This document shows, piece by piece, positions 43,534 to 53,631 of a stretch of 58,203 nt of DNA. Position numbers and translations under genes: made by a program. The notes beneath the pieces were generated by a model that did no database searches, was not told the origin of the DNA, and saw nothing but the letters and a program-made list of their open reading frames with translations. The stretch's first letter is position 1. Every line of letters begins with the position of its first letter. The DNA comes from Marinobacter zhanjiangensis (lineage in GTDB: Bacteria; Pseudomonadota; Gammaproteobacteria; Pseudomonadales; Oleiphilaceae): NCBI RefSeq assembly GCF_014651935.1, contig NZ_BMXV01000006.1, positions 263,321-321,523 on the forward strand, read 5' to 3'.

Positions 43534-45258
43534 TCAAATCAGGCGGCCGGATGGCGCGAAGGTGATCCGGAAGCAGCAGCCGGGGCTGTCCTGCTTCAAT
43601 AGTGCCAGGTGGGCCTGGTTGGTTTCGCACAACTCCCGGGCCAGGTAGAGGCCCAGGCCAGTGCCGCTCTTGTCGGTGGTGAAAAAGGGTTCGAAAACCG
43701 AGATTCGGTTTGCCTCGGAAATGCCGGGTCCGTAATCCTGTATGTCGATAATAGCGCGCTCGCCATCGGCGGTGGCTCCAACCCGAAGGGTCAGCCGTGG
43801 CGAGCCGGTCTGTTCCAGGCTATAGCGAAGGCCGTTGTCACAGAGGTTGGTCAGTACCTGTTCTATCTGGCTTTTGTCGAATCGGGCTGCGGGCACGTTC
43901 GGTTCGGTCTCCAGTTCGATGCGGGCCGGCTCTCCTCCCTCGCAGCCCTTCGCCTGCTGGTACTCACGGGTGAATGCCTCCAGCCACCGGGGCAGGTCTA
44001 CCAGCTCGGCGTCAGCCTGGCGTCTGCGCGACAGGTCCAGCACGTTGTCGATAATGCCATTCACTCGCCGCGAATGACGCTGGATGATACCCAGCATGCG
44101 CTGGTCCGCCTCGCCAATGTCGCCGGATTCGCCCATCAGTTGCGCCGCATGGCTGATGGCCCCGAGGGGATTGCGCACTTCATGGGCTATGCTGGCGGTC
44201 AGGCGCCCCAGGGAAGCCAGCTTCATTTGCTGGGCCTGTTGCGTCACCTTGCTCAGGTCCTCAATGAATACCAGGATCAGGTCACTGTTCTCTTCATCGA
44301 GCCGGGTAAAGCTGGCCTGAATCATCGGCGAGGTGGACTGGACCTGGCACGGCTCCGGTCGCTTCCGCGGGTTCTCTTGCCAGGCGATCAGGCCCTCCAG
44401 CAGAGCAATGGGCAATACCCGGCTGTGGTGGCCCTGGTTGCCGGTCAGCCCAAACAGCAGTTCTTCCGCGGCGCCATTGGCCAACCGGATGCGTCCGTCC
44501 TGGTCGGTAACCACAATCCCGGTGCGCATGCGCTGGATAATCTGTTCGTTGATCTTTTCCAGCTCGACAATGCTGCGGGCACGATAGTCGGCCAGTTCCT
44601 CGCTACGCTGCATGCGGCGGGTAACGGACTGCAGGATCAGTGCCGCACCGAAATAAAGAATTCCCAGTGAACCCGCACGGACAATGTTGTCGACATTTTC
44701 CCCCAGGGCCATGACACCCCAGCCCGCAACGGCCAGCGAGCAGATGGCAGCCAGGGCTGCATAGAACACCCCCATGCGGCTCGGGGTCAGTATATTGCCG
44801 GCCGCCACGGAAATGATGATCAGATTGGCGAGCCCGTTGGTGATCCCGGAACTCGCCGCCAGCAGTAAGTGCATCACCAGGATATCGATCAGCAACGACA
44901 GCGTGATATGGCGTTGAGCCGGGCGAAAGCCCTGCGCCAGCAATAGCCCGATAATGACATTAAGTGCCAGATAGGCAAGCACGCCGGACTGGTACTGCAG
45001 TGGCAGCCGCATGGGCTGATCAAGTTGTGCCGGGTCAACAAACAGCAGGCCGGCGAGCACCAGGCTGATAACGATCCGGTACACGTTGTATACCCGGAAC
45101 AGCCGGTTGCTTTGCGCCGGGGGAGCCGGTTTCCGCTCGTTTCCGGGTTGATCGGTGTTGTCCGGTGTTACATGGTTCAAACGGAGGTCTCTTGCGTTGT
45201 TGTCGTGGCTTTCTTTACCTCTCCTTGTGTCAACGCGGCAGAAATCCGTTCTGCACAC
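43534..45258 (-). CDS. pilS: Sensor histidine kinase PilS
   Basis: A membrane sensor kinase of up to 574 aa. Hydrophobic segments fill about residues 55-210 (six helices expected), followed by a PAS-like region and the H-box S-I-A-H-E-V-R-N-P-L-G-A-I. The ATPase N, G1 and G2 boxes are L-C-D-N-G-L-R-Y, D-Y-G-P-G-I and G-T-G-L-G-L. The start is uncertain: 45258 is GTG with no clear ribosome site, and the first ATG inside lies after the first membrane helix. The 5' end reaches close to the nadE promoter on the other strand. Confidence 0.88.
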   Translation of the reverse strand: MCRTDFCRVDTRRGKESHDNNARDLRLNHVTPDNTDQPGNERKPAPPAQSNRLFRVYNVYRIVISLVLAGLLFVDPAQLDQPMRLPLQYQSGVLAYLALNVIIGLLLAQGFRPAQRHITLSLLIDILVMHLLLAASSGITNGLANLIIISVAAGNILTPSRMGVFYAALAAICSLAVAGWGVMALGENVDNIVRAGSLGILYFGAALILQSVTRRMQRSEELADYRARSIVELEKINEQIIQRMRTGIVVTDQDGRIRLANGAAEELLFGLTGNQGHHSRVLPIALLEGLIAWQENPRKRPEPCQVQSTSPMIQASFTRLDEENSDLILVFIEDLSKVTQQAQQMKLASLGRLTASIAHEVRNPLGAISHAAQLMGESGDIGEADQRMLGIIQRHSRRVNGIIDNVLDLSRRRQADAELVDLPRWLEAFTREYQQAKGCEGGEPARIELETEPNVPAARFDKSQIEQVLTNLCDNGLRYSLEQTGSPRLTLRVGATADGERAIIDIQDYGPGISEANRISVFEPFFTTDKSGTGLGLYLARELCETNQAHLALLKQDSPGCCFRITFAPSGRLI

Positions 45259-45261
45259 CGC

Positions 45262-45267
45262 TATAAT
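45262..45267 (+). promoter_or_regulatory. -10 element for nadE
   Basis: A perfect TATAAT, 36 bp before the nadE ATG. No good -35 is visible (CAGAAA at 17-bp spacing), so activity may depend on an activator. It abuts the proposed start of the divergent pilS. Confidence 0.4.
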
Positions 45268-45302
45268 AGCCTTTTCACGGCAACAGGTTACAGGAGCGGA
45301 AC

Positions 45303-46967
45303 ATGTCCCAGCAGCCAGCTGCAGATGGATCGGGTCAGGCCACCCGAAAACTCACGATCGTCATGGCCCAGATGGACTTTCTGGTTGGCGACATTCCCGG
45401 TAACACTCAACTGGTGATCGATGCCGTTCGCAAGGCCGAGCAGGAGCATAACGCAGATCTGGTTGTGTTTCCGGAACTCTGCCTCACCGGATACCCCCCG
45501 GAGGACTTGCTACTGCGTCCCAGCCTGGATCTGAGGATCAATGAGGCACTGGACGCCTTGCGCCAGGCGGACCTGTCTGCAGCGTGTGTTATCGGCGCGC
45601 CTGTGCGTCACGGCGGACTGCTATACAACTCGGCCCTGGTCATCGACGGCGGTGAAACGGTTGCCACCTATTGCAAGCAGTTCCCGCCCAATTATCAGGT
45701 CTTCGATGAGAAACGCTATTTCGCCGCAGGTACCGACACCTGTGTGCTGGATTTACGTGGTGTGCCGGTCGGGCTGACGGTTTGCGAGGACCTCTGGAGC
45801 GACGGGCCGGCAGAGCAGGCGGCCGCCGCCGGTGCCCGGCTGCTGATCAATATCAACGCGTCCCCTTACGATATTGGCAAACAGGCCCGCCGCAAAGCGT
45901 TGCTGGAAGGTAAGGCCCGTAAGAACACCATGGGAATAATGTATGTCAACCTGGTGGGAGGGCAGGATGAGCTGGTGTTCGATGGCGGCTCCCTGGTCTA
46001 TGACCACTCAGGCGAACTGGCTGTCGAGGCGCCTCAGTTTGGTGAGGGGCTGTACCCGGTAGAGTTCGTTTATGATCGCCATTGTCAGCCAGTGTCACAG
46101 CCGCCATTGCCGGAGCCCTCGCTGGAGGAGAATATCTACAGGGCCCTGGTGCTGGGCGTTCGGGACTACGTCAACAAGAACGGTTTCCGCTCGGTGGTCA
46201 TGGGCCTCTCTGGTGGTATCGACTCGGCGCTGACCCTGGCCATAGCCGTGGATGCCCTTGGGGCGGATCGTGTTCATGCGGTCATGATGCCGTTTCGCTA
46301 CACCAGTTCCATGAGCCTGGAAGATGCGGAAGCCGAGGCCGAGACCCTTGGTGTACGCTACGATGTGTTCTCCATCGAGCCACTGTATGACGCATTCATG
46401 GCTACTCTGGCCGCCCCCTTCGAGGGCACCACCCCCGACACCACCGAGGAAAACCTGCAGGCCCGCCTGCGCGGTGTGCTGTTGATGTCCCTGTCCAACA
46501 AGTTCGGTTCCCTGGTGCTCACCACCGGCAACAAGAGCGAGCTGGCGGTTGGCTATTCCACGCTATACGGCGATATGGCCGGTGGCTTCGACGCCCTCAA
46601 GGATGTGCCCAAGACCATGGTGTTCCGCCTGGCGTGGTACCGGAACTCCATCGGCCCCTGCATTCCCGAGCGGGTGATTACCCGTCCACCGTCGGCCGAG
46701 CTGGCGCCGGACCAGAAGGACGAGGACAGCCTGCCCGGCTACGATGTTCTGGACCAGATACTCAATCTGTATGTGGAGCGGGACTTCAGTGCCGAGGCGA
46801 TTGTGGCGGAAGGTTTCGACCGCGCCGATGTGGAGCGGGCAGTCCGGCTGGTGGATATCAATGAATACAAGCGCCGGCAGGCGCCCATAGGTGTGAGAAT
46901 TACCGAAAGGGGCTTCGGTAAGGATCGTCGCTACCCCATCACCAATGCCTGGAAACCCGGTCTCTGA
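45303..46967 (+). CDS. nadE: Glutamine-dependent NAD+ synthetase
   Basis: NadE amidates nicotinic acid adenine dinucleotide to NAD+. The 554-aa two-domain form has an N-terminal nitrilase-like glutaminase with the E58 (F-P-E-L-C), Lys (Y-C-K-Q-F) and C161 (T-V-C-E-D) triad. The synthetase domain begins near residue 270 and has the PP-loop S-G-G-I-D-S-A-L-T. AGGAGCGG lies 6 nt before the ATG. A GC-rich hairpin separates it from the convergent bamD. Confidence 0.96.
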   Translation: MSQQPAADGSGQATRKLTIVMAQMDFLVGDIPGNTQLVIDAVRKAEQEHNADLVVFPELCLTGYPPEDLLLRPSLDLRINEALDALRQADLSAACVIGAPVRHGGLLYNSALVIDGGETVATYCKQFPPNYQVFDEKRYFAAGTDTCVLDLRGVPVGLTVCEDLWSDGPAEQAAAAGARLLININASPYDIGKQARRKALLEGKARKNTMGIMYVNLVGGQDELVFDGGSLVYDHSGELAVEAPQFGEGLYPVEFVYDRHCQPVSQPPLPEPSLEENIYRALVLGVRDYVNKNGFRSVVMGLSGGIDSALTLAIAVDALGADRVHAVMMPFRYTSSMSLEDAEAEAETLGVRYDVFSIEPLYDAFMATLAAPFEGTTPDTTEENLQARLRGVLLMSLSNKFGSLVLTTGNKSELAVGYSTLYGDMAGGFDALKDVPKTMVFRLAWYRNSIGPCIPERVITRPPSAELAPDQKDEDSLPGYDVLDQILNLYVERDFSAEAIVAEGFDRADVERAVRLVDINEYKRRQAPIGVRITERGFGKDRRYPITNAWKPGL

Positions 46968-46978
46968 TGGGGTGGATT

Positions 46979-47006
46979 CCGGGGCTGGAACCCTGACCAG
47001 CCCCGG
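46979..47006. terminator. Hairpin between convergent nadE and bamD
   Basis: CCGGGGCTGG (46979-46988) and CCAGCCCCGG (46997-47006) form a perfect 10-bp stem with loop AACCCTGA. There is no T run, so any termination may be weak or factor-assisted. Confidence 0.55.
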
Positions 47007-47012
47007 GCAGGA

Positions 47013-47843
47013 TCAGTTGCCCATCAGTCCGAAGGTGACCACGTTCAGCAGCGAGCGGTTTTCCGGGGTCAGGTCACGACCCTGAAAACGCATGTTGCGG
47101 TCAAAGGCGTCACTCTCCGGGTGGTTGACGGCCAGCAGTCGAATGGAGTCGCTGGCGGCCTCGTCAAGGTCCAGTGCCTGGTAGGTTTCGGTCATCAGGA
47201 TCAGGGCTTCTTCTGTGGAGGGTGACTCGGGATAGTTCTCCACCACGTAGCGGGCCCGGTTATTGGCTGCCAGGTAGGCCTGCCGGCGGATATAGTAACG
47301 GGCTGCGTGAAGCTCCAGTTCTGCCAGGCGGTTGCGCACGGCAATCATGCGCTGGCGCGCATCCGGGGCATAGTCGCTGTCAGGGTAGCGGCTCAGCAAT
47401 TCCGAGAAATCCTGAAAGGCACGCCGCTGCTCGCCCGGGTCACGATCCGTGGGGTCGACACCGAGATATCGGGTCGCCAGACCCACATCCAGGTTGTAGG
47501 ATGCCAGGCCGCGCATATATAACGCATAGTCAGCATATTCGCTTTGCGGATTCAGGCGCAGGAAGCGGTCAGCGGCACTGCGGGCCCCTTCCAGATCGAG
47601 GTTCTGGTAGCGGGCGTAGATCAGATCGAGCTGAGCCTGTTCGGCGTAGCGGCCAAACGGGTAATAGGTCTCCAGCTGATCCAGATTGGTTTCGGCCCGG
47701 TTGAAGTTGCCGGAGTTCATGGCCTTGCGGGCTTCCTCGTAATAGGTCTCCTCCGGGAGGACATCGCCTTCTTCCTGGGTGGAGGCGCAGGCGCCCAGAA
47801 CCATCGTAGCGGCCACTAATACAAAACGAAAACCTGATCTCAT
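47013..47843 (-). CDS. bamD: Outer membrane assembly lipoprotein BamD (ComL)
   Basis: BamD is the essential lipoprotein of the BAM complex that inserts beta-barrel proteins. The start at 47843 gives MRSGFRFVLVAATMVLGAC19, with lipobox L-G-A-C; the open extension to 47948 is not signal-like. The mature part is TPR-rich: YEEARKAMNSGNFNRAETNLDQLETYYPFGRYAEQAQLDL and similar repeats. Length is 276 aa. It is divergent from rluD, the standard arrangement. Confidence 0.95.
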   Translation of the reverse strand: MRSGFRFVLVAATMVLGACASTQEEGDVLPEETYYEEARKAMNSGNFNRAETNLDQLETYYPFGRYAEQAQLDLIYARYQNLDLEGARSAADRFLRLNPQSEYADYALYMRGLASYNLDVGLATRYLGVDPTDRDPGEQRRAFQDFSELLSRYPDSDYAPDARQRMIAVRNRLAELELHAARYYIRRQAYLAANNRARYVVENYPESPSTEEALILMTETYQALDLDEAASDSIRLLAVNHPESDAFDRNMRFQGRDLTPENRSLLNVVTFGLMGN

Positions 47844-48027
47844 GCCTGAATCCCGTATAATGACATTGATACCGGTGGGTTCGCAGCCCATTCGGAGTCG
47901 GCCATTGTAACGGCCTTGTCCGCTGTTGTGCAGTGGGTTAACGGACATTCACCAGGGGCGACTGAAAAGTCTTGCGCAGGTTGCGGCCATCAGGCCGGAT
48001 CTGTCCCCTTAACGGCCCGGGGCCAGT

Positions 48028-49005
48028 ATGACTGAACATTCCCGAATTCGCGCCTCTTTCGAGGTGCCCCACGAACTGTCTGACCGGCGTCTGGATCAGG
48101 CCGTGTCGGAGCTGATGCCGGAACACTCCCGTTCACGCCTGCAGGGCTGGATCAGGGACGGCCAGCTGATTCTCAACGGTCGCCAATGCAAACCCCGGGA
48201 CAAGGTGATGCTGGGGGATCGGATCGAGCTGGATGCCGAGCCTGAAGTTCAGGTGACGTGGAAGGCACAGTCCATAGAGCTTGAAGTGGTCTACGAGGAT
48301 GACCACCTGCTGGTGATCAACAAGCCTGCAGGGCTGGTGGTCCACCCCGCGGCGGGACACGCCGATGGCACCCTGGTCAATGCCTTGCTGAACTACGCAC
48401 CGGAAGTGGAAAACCTGCCCCGGGCCGGCATCGTGCACCGGCTGGACAAGGACACTTCCGGCATCATGGTGGTCGCCCGCAGCCTTATTGCCCATACTTC
48501 CCTGGTGGATCAGCTGCAGGAGCGAACCATGGGGCGGGAGTACGAAGCGGTAGTTGTGGGGGAGCTCACCGGTGGGGCCACCGTAGACGCACCGATCGGA
48601 CGTCACCCCGGGGATCGCAAGAAAATGGCCGTGGTGGCATCCGGCAAGCCGGCCGTTACCCATTACCGGCTGGTGGAGCGATTTGCCGCCCATACTCACG
48701 TTCGTTGCAAGCTGGAGAGCGGGCGCACCCACCAGATCCGCGTGCACATGGCCCAAGTTCGTCATCCCCTGGTGGGTGATCCGCTTTATGGTGGTCGCCT
48801 GCGTCTGCCCAAGGGCACGACCGAGGAGCTGAGGGAGGTGCTTGCGGGGTTCCAGCGCCAGGCACTTCACGCCCGTCAGCTGACCCTGGAGCATCCGGAA
48901 ACCGGCGAAATGCTCACCTGGGAGACGCCGCTGCCCGAGGATTTCGAGCACCTGCTGGCGGCTTTGCGCCAACATGTCAGGGAGCTGAAGAGTCATGAGT
49001 TCTGA
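48028..49005 (+). CDS. rluD: 23S rRNA pseudouridine synthase D
   Basis: RluD makes pseudouridines 1911, 1915 and 1917 in helix 69 of 23S rRNA. The 325-aa protein has an N-terminal S4 domain (RLDQAVSELMPEHSRSRLQGWIRDGQ) and catalytic D140 in G-I-V-H-R-L-D-K-D-T-S-G. The reading frame overlaps pgeF by 11 bases, suggesting translational coupling. Confidence 0.96.
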   Translation: MTEHSRIRASFEVPHELSDRRLDQAVSELMPEHSRSRLQGWIRDGQLILNGRQCKPRDKVMLGDRIELDAEPEVQVTWKAQSIELEVVYEDDHLLVINKPAGLVVHPAAGHADGTLVNALLNYAPEVENLPRAGIVHRLDKDTSGIMVVARSLIAHTSLVDQLQERTMGREYEAVVVGELTGGATVDAPIGRHPGDRKKMAVVASGKPAVTHYRLVERFAAHTHVRCKLESGRTHQIRVHMAQVRHPLVGDPLYGGRLRLPKGTTEELREVLAGFQRQALHARQLTLEHPETGEMLTWETPLPEDFEHLLAALRQHVRELKSHEF

Positions 49006-49738
49006 ACTGCCAGTGATTCATCCCGAATGGCCCGCGCCGCCACAGGTCCGGGCCTTTTGCACGAGCCGTTCCGGGGGCGTCAGTTCGCCGCCCTGGGACA
49101 GTCTCAACCTGGGCGATCACGTTGGTGACAACCATGGCGACGTGCTGGAGAACCGGCGTCGGCTGGCCCACTGGGCCCATCTGGAAGTAGAAGATTTCCA
49201 CTGGCTGCAGCAGGTTCATGGTACCGACGTGGCGCAATTGCCGGCTCCGGAACGCATCGCAGATGGCGCCGTGACTGACCGGACGGGCGTGGCCTGCGCC
49301 ATCCTGACGGCGGATTGCCTGCCGGTACTGTTCTGCAATCGTGAAGGCACGAAAGTGGCGGCAGCTCATGCCGGCTGGCGCGGGCTGGCAGATGGCGTAC
49401 TGGAAAACACCCTGCAACGGTTCGAGGACAGGTCACAGGTGTTGGCCTGGTTGGGGCCGGCCATCGGTCCTGACCGCTTTGAAGTCGGGCCGGAAGTGCG
49501 GGAGCGTTTCCTTGCCTTCAGCCATGAGCTGGATCGCTATTTCGCTCTGTCGCCGCAACGTCCCGGCCATTTTCTGGCGGATATTTACGCCCTGGCCCGG
49601 TTCCGTCTGCAGGAGGCCGGTGTCGAGGCAATCTACGGGGGCGGCTGGTGCACCGTCAGCGATCCGCAGCGCTTTTATTCCTACCGCCGGGACGGTCAGA
49701 CCGGGCGCATGGCGTCCTGTATCTGGCTGGAACCCTGA
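48995..49738 (+). CDS. pgeF: Polyphenol oxidase-like purine nucleoside phosphorylase (YfiH/PgeF)
   Basis: A 247-aa laccase-domain protein. The H-G-T-D-V, C-A-I-L-T-A-D-C-L-P-V-L-F and A-A-A-H-A-G-W-R-G-L motifs supply the metal-binding His and Cys residues. Family members have been reported both to correct a peptidoglycan building-block error (PgeF) and to phosphorylate purine nucleosides; sequence alone does not choose. It sits between rluD and clpB, as in pseudomonads. Confidence 0.93.
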   Translation: MSSELPVIHPEWPAPPQVRAFCTSRSGGVSSPPWDSLNLGDHVGDNHGDVLENRRRLAHWAHLEVEDFHWLQQVHGTDVAQLPAPERIADGAVTDRTGVACAILTADCLPVLFCNREGTKVAAAHAGWRGLADGVLENTLQRFEDRSQVLAWLGPAIGPDRFEVGPEVRERFLAFSHELDRYFALSPQRPGHFLADIYALARFRLQEAGVEAIYGGGWCTVSDPQRFYSYRRDGQTGRMASCIWLEP

Positions 49739-49798
49739 CGTTTATCGATCCCGACAAATGACGTCTGTCAATTTTCTGACACTTGTTGCGGTTTGTGC

Positions 49799-49826
49799 CT
49801 TGAAGTCCCCCCACTTGCCCCTACAT
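49799..49826 (+). promoter_or_regulatory. Sigma-32 heat-shock promoter for clpB
   Basis: CTTGAAG (49799-49805), a 12-bp spacer and CCCCTACAT (49818-49826) match the sigma-32 pattern CTTGAAA-N11-16-CCCCATNT. About 75 bp of leader would precede the clpB start. Confidence 0.7.
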
Positions 49827-49908
49827 TTAGTGTCAAAGCAATCGAATGCCGTTGGCTGCCGGAATGTCGGCCAGAGGCATTGAGAGACAGACCTGGGGAC
49901 AACAGACC

Positions 49909-52485
49909 ATGAGAATCGACAAACTCACCAGCCGGTTACAGACCGCCCTTGCAGACGCGCAGTCATTGGCAGTGGGCAAGGATCACAACTTTATCGAGCC
50001 GGTACACCTGATGCACGCGCTGCTGGATCAGGATGCCAGCTCCATCAAGCCACTGCTCAAGCAGGCCGGTGCCGAGCCCGGCCGTGTTCGCCAGGCGATT
50101 GCCTGGGAGGTTGAGAACCTGCCGGAAGTCAAGGGTTCGGCCGGCGATGTCTCCATGTCCAATGACATGGGGCGGCTGTTCAACGTCGCAGACAAGCTGG
50201 CCCAGCAGCGCGGCGACCAGTTCATTTCCAGCGAACTGATGTTGCTGGCGGCTCTGGAGAATCGTGGCACCCTTGGGCGGGTGCTGAAAGAGCAGGGCGT
50301 GACGAAGGAAAGCCTGGAGCAGGCCATTGACGCCATCCGTGGTGGTGAAAAGGTCGACGACGCCGGCGCCGAGGAAAACCGCGAGGCTCTGACCAAGTAC
50401 ACCATTGACCTGACCGAACGCGCCGAGTCCGGCAAGCTGGACCCGGTAATCGGCCGTGACGACGAGATTCGTCGCACCATCCAGGTGTTGCAACGCCGGC
50501 GCAAGAACAACCCGGTGCTGATTGGCGAGCCGGGCGTTGGCAAGACCGCCATCGTGGAAGGCCTGGCCCAGCGCATCGTCAACGGCGAAGTACCCGACGG
50601 ACTCAAGGACAAGAAGGTGCTTTCCCTGGATATGGGCGCACTGATTGCCGGCGCCAAGTTCCGGGGTGAATTCGAGGAGCGTCTGAAGGCACTTCTGAAT
50701 GAGCTTTCCAAACAGGAAGGTCAGATCATCCTGTTTATCGATGAAATTCATACCATGGTGGGCGCTGGCAAAGCCGAGGGCTCCATGGACGCCGGCAACA
50801 TGCTCAAACCGGCCCTGTCCCGTGGTGAACTGCATTGCGTGGGCGCCACCACTCTGGACGAATACCGGGAGAACATCGAGAAAGACGCCGCGCTGGAACG
50901 TCGCTTCCAGAAGGTGGTGGTAAGAGAGCCCACCGAAGAAGACACCGTTGCCATTCTGCGGGGCCTGAAGGAGCGCTACGAAGTGCACCATGGTGTCGAG
51001 GTGACCGACGGTGCGATCATTGCCGCTGCCAAGTTGTCGAACCGCTACATCTCCGACCGCAAGTTGCCTGACAAAGCCATCGACCTGGTGGATGAGGCAG
51101 CCAGCCAGATCCGTATGGAGATGGACTCCAAGCCGGAGCCCCTGGACCGTCTGGAGCGTCGCCTGATTCAGCTCAAGATTGAGCGGGAAGCCCTCAAGAA
51201 GGAGACCGACGCGGCGTCGAAGAAACGACTGTCAGAGCTGTCCGACGTCATCACCGGTGTGGAGCGGGAGTACGCCGACCTGGAAGAGATCTGGAATACC
51301 GAGAAAGCTGCACTTCACGGTTCCCAGAAGATCAAGAGTCAGCTGGAGCAGGCCCGGATCGACCTGGAAAACGCCCGTCGTGCCGGCGATCTTGGCAAGA
51401 TGTCCGAGCTGCAGTATGGCACCATCCCGGAGCTGGAGCGCCAACTGGACATGGCCAGCCAGGCTGAAATGATGGAAATGAAGCTGCTTCGCAACCGGGT
51501 TACCGACGAAGAGATTGCCGAGGTGGTTTCCAAGTGGACCGGCATTCCGGTATCGAAGATGCTGGAAGGCGAGCGCGACAAGCTGATGCGCATGGAGGAA
51601 GCGCTGCACAATCGTGTTATCGGTCAGGATGAAGCGGTCGGGGCGGTGGCCGACGCGGTGCGCCGCTCCCGTGCCGGCCTGTCCGACCCTCATCGGCCCA
51701 ACGGTTCCTTCCTGTTCCTCGGGCCCACCGGTGTCGGCAAGACAGAGCTCTGCAAGTCACTGGCCGGCTTCCTGTTTGACACCGAGGAGGCCATGGTCCG
51801 CATCGATATGTCCGAGTTCATGGAAAAGCATTCCGTGGCCAGGTTGATCGGTGCCCCTCCGGGCTATGTGGGCTATGAGGAAGGTGGCTACCTGACCGAG
51901 GCCGTGCGCCGCCGGCCCTATTCCGTGCTGCTGCTGGACGAGGTGGAAAAAGCTCACCCGGACGTGTTCAACATCCTGCTGCAGGTACTGGAAGATGGTC
52001 GCCTGACCGATGGCCAGGGCCGTACCGTGGACTTCCGCAACACGGTGATTGTTATGACCTCCAACCTGGGGTCGGACATCATCCAGCAGAAGGCTGGCGA
52101 AGAGAACTACGAATCCATGAAGAACGCGGTCATGGAAGTCGTGGGTACCCATTTCCGTCCGGAGTTTATCAACCGGGTGGATGAGGTGGTGGTATTCCAT
52201 CCGCTGGCGGAAAGCCAGATTCGCGGTATTGCCAGCATCCAGATCGAGTCACTCAGCAAGCGCCTCAAGGAGCAGGATATGCGCCTGGAACTGGACGATG
52301 CTGCCCTGGATCTGCTGGCGGAAGTGGGCTACGACCCGGTCTATGGTGCCCGGCCACTCAAGCGGGCTATTCAGCGGATGATCGAGAACCCGCTGTCGCA
52401 ACAGTTGCTGAAGGGGGAATTTGTCTCCGGCGACGTTATCAAGGCGACAGTGAAGGACCACCAGCTGGTATTCAGCAAGGCCTGA
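49909..52485 (+). CDS. clpB: ATP-dependent disaggregase ClpB
   Basis: ClpB threads aggregated proteins with DnaK. The 858-aa protein begins [23 protein letters not shown], which fixes the start at 49909. Domains in order: N-domain, AAA+ 1 with Walker A GEPGVGKT (206-213), a coiled-coil middle domain (about 400-520), and AAA+ 2 with GPTGVGKT (605-612). A perfect terminator follows. The preceding sigma-32-type promoter fits its role. Confidence 0.98.
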   Translation: MRIDKLTSRLQTALADAQSLAVGKDHNFIEPVHLMHALLDQDASSIKPLLKQAGAEPGRVRQAIAWEVENLPEVKGSAGDVSMSNDMGRLFNVADKLAQQRGDQFISSELMLLAALENRGTLGRVLKEQGVTKESLEQAIDAIRGGEKVDDAGAEENREALTKYTIDLTERAESGKLDPVIGRDDEIRRTIQVLQRRRKNNPVLIGEPGVGKTAIVEGLAQRIVNGEVPDGLKDKKVLSLDMGALIAGAKFRGEFEERLKALLNELSKQEGQIILFIDEIHTMVGAGKAEGSMDAGNMLKPALSRGELHCVGATTLDEYRENIEKDAALERRFQKVVVREPTEEDTVAILRGLKERYEVHHGVEVTDGAIIAAAKLSNRYISDRKLPDKAIDLVDEAASQIRMEMDSKPEPLDRLERRLIQLKIEREALKKETDAASKKRLSELSDVITGVEREYADLEEIWNTEKAALHGSQKIKSQLEQARIDLENARRAGDLGKMSELQYGTIPELERQLDMASQAEMMEMKLLRNRVTDEEIAEVVSKWTGIPVSKMLEGERDKLMRMEEALHNRVIGQDEAVGAVADAVRRSRAGLSDPHRPNGSFLFLGPTGVGKTELCKSLAGFLFDTEEAMVRIDMSEFMEKHSVARLIGAPPGYVGYEEGGYLTEAVRRRPYSVLLLDEVEKAHPDVFNILLQVLEDGRLTDGQGRTVDFRNTVIVMTSNLGSDIIQQKAGEENYESMKNAVMEVVGTHFRPEFINRVDEVVVFHPLAESQIRGIASIQIESLSKRLKEQDMRLELDDAALDLLAEVGYDPVYGARPLKRAIQRMIENPLSQQLLKGEFVSGDVIKATVKDHQLVFSKA

Positions 52486-52509
52486 GTATCGGATGCTGAC
52501 TAACCAGAA

Positions 52510-52539
52510 ACGGGAACCCGCGGGTTCCCGTTTTTTTTG
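52510..52539 (+). terminator. Rho-independent terminator after clpB
   Basis: ACGGGAACCCG (52510-52520) and CGGGTTCCCGT (52521-52531) are a perfect inverted repeat followed by a run of T to 52538. Confidence 0.95.
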
Positions 52540-52574
52540 AACAGGTGATCGGAGGCTGATTCCCGCAGGCCTGC

Positions 52575-53033
52575 TCAGGAGGCAGGCTCGCCACAGCTCT
52601 CCTCGACGATGTTCTCGAACTGCTGTTTTTTCTCGGCGATTTCCTCGGGGCTCAGGTAGCGTTGTTCGCCATCCTCGGTTACCCGTATGCGGGCGTTGCT
52701 GTTGATCGCCTGGAGGTTGGCCTGGGCCGCCTGGCACCTGGCTTCTCGCTGTTTGCGGCGAGCCTCTTCAACCGCGGTTTCCTTTTCTCGTCGCTCCCGT
52801 TCGGCCTGGCTTTCGTCCAGCGCCTGGACCTGCTCCTGGGCTGAGGGGCGATCGGCATCACCGCTGGACTTGCCGGTTTTCACGCTGACCCGCTCCGATG
52901 ACTGGCCCACGGGCTCACGGTCACCGAAGTGCACAACTCCGTTTTCGTCCTGCCAGCGGTATACCGATTGGGCTGAGGCCAGGGCAGGAGCCGTCATGGC
53001 AATCAGGGCCAGTAGTATCAGGCGTTGGATCAT
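52575..53033 (-). CDS. Exported DUF4124-domain protein
   Basis: A 152-aa protein with a signal peptide ending near A-L-A-S-A (residues 18-22). The following S-V-Y-R-W-Q-D-E-N-G-V-V-H-F-G-D-R-E-P is the DUF4124 motif, which occurs in many proteobacterial envelope proteins of unknown role. The rest is a charged, probably coiled-coil stretch rich in Glu, Arg and Ala (about residues 70-105), and a C-terminal EEIAEKKQQFENIVEESC. Two cysteines (about residues 103 and 147) could pair. It is convergent with clpB. Confidence 0.85.
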   Translation of the reverse strand: MIQRLILLALIAMTAPALASAQSVYRWQDENGVVHFGDREPVGQSSERVSVKTGKSSGDADRPSAQEQVQALDESQAERERREKETAVEEARRKQREARCQAAQANLQAINSNARIRVTEDGEQRYLSPEEIAEKKQQFENIVEESCGEPAS

Positions 53034-53631
53034 AACCGCAAATCCTCAGAAATTGTCTCTTGAACCGTCGAGGCGTCCGCCGGATGCGGCGGGACAGGCC
53101 ATCAATAACCTTGCTCGGGATAATCATGCCATGGCTGGCCATGTTTTTCCTGTGCCAGACCCAAATCTGTGAACCAGGGAGCAGCGTGGCAGTGCTGCGG
53201 CCGCCCCCAGGACCATGAAATGGCCTGCGTTACCATCGGAATGCGCCGGAAATGGCGCGATAATGCTGTCTGCGGCCCTGTTTCTATTGACAGATTCTCT
53301 CCCGCTGTCAAAATTACAGATTACCTGAAAGCAGGGGTCAATACGGCAGGCAATCCCGAGCAGTAACCCCCGTTAAATTCCACACTGTGCTTCCTGTGCC
53401 ACCGGGTACAGGCGGTTGCTTCTTTCTATCGGCTCATCGCCCAGTATGATGGCAACCCGTTGACTGGCCCTGTTCCGGAACCCTCAGGAACCGGGCTGTC
53501 CAGGAGACAACCTCTGTCAGAAATAGTGTGGCGGAACGCCCGCGCCGGCTTTCAAAAGAGGTCAAGGCACGGGCATCCAGGCAGTTCGGGTTGATTCCCG
53601 TAACATTCACTCGTTTATAGAGGGTACACAC
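53034..53631. other. 600-bp intergenic region between the DUF4124 gene and ilvI
   Basis: No convincing gene: the open frames here (for example 69 aa on the minus strand) have no recognisable content. A CCGCCG/CGGCGG hairpin lies near 53070-53087. The dyad TTGACAG-N11-CTGTCAA is at 53287-53311, and TATGAT at 53445-53450 is a possible -10. No leader peptide rich in Ile, Leu or Val codons and no terminator-antiterminator pair is visible before ilvI. Confidence 0.5.
53287..53311. promoter_or_regulatory. TTGACAG-N11-CTGTCAA dyad upstream of ilvI
   Basis: Arms 53287-53293 and 53305-53311 are perfect inverted repeats, and each contains a consensus TTGACA -35 on its own strand. Suitably spaced -10 boxes are weak on both sides (AAAATT rightward). 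It may be an operator or a divergent promoter core. Confidence 0.35.

Noticed and set aside
53380..53631. Branched-chain amino-acid attenuator before ilvI
   Set aside because: No short ORF rich in Ile, Val or Leu codons and no terminator with a T run was found.
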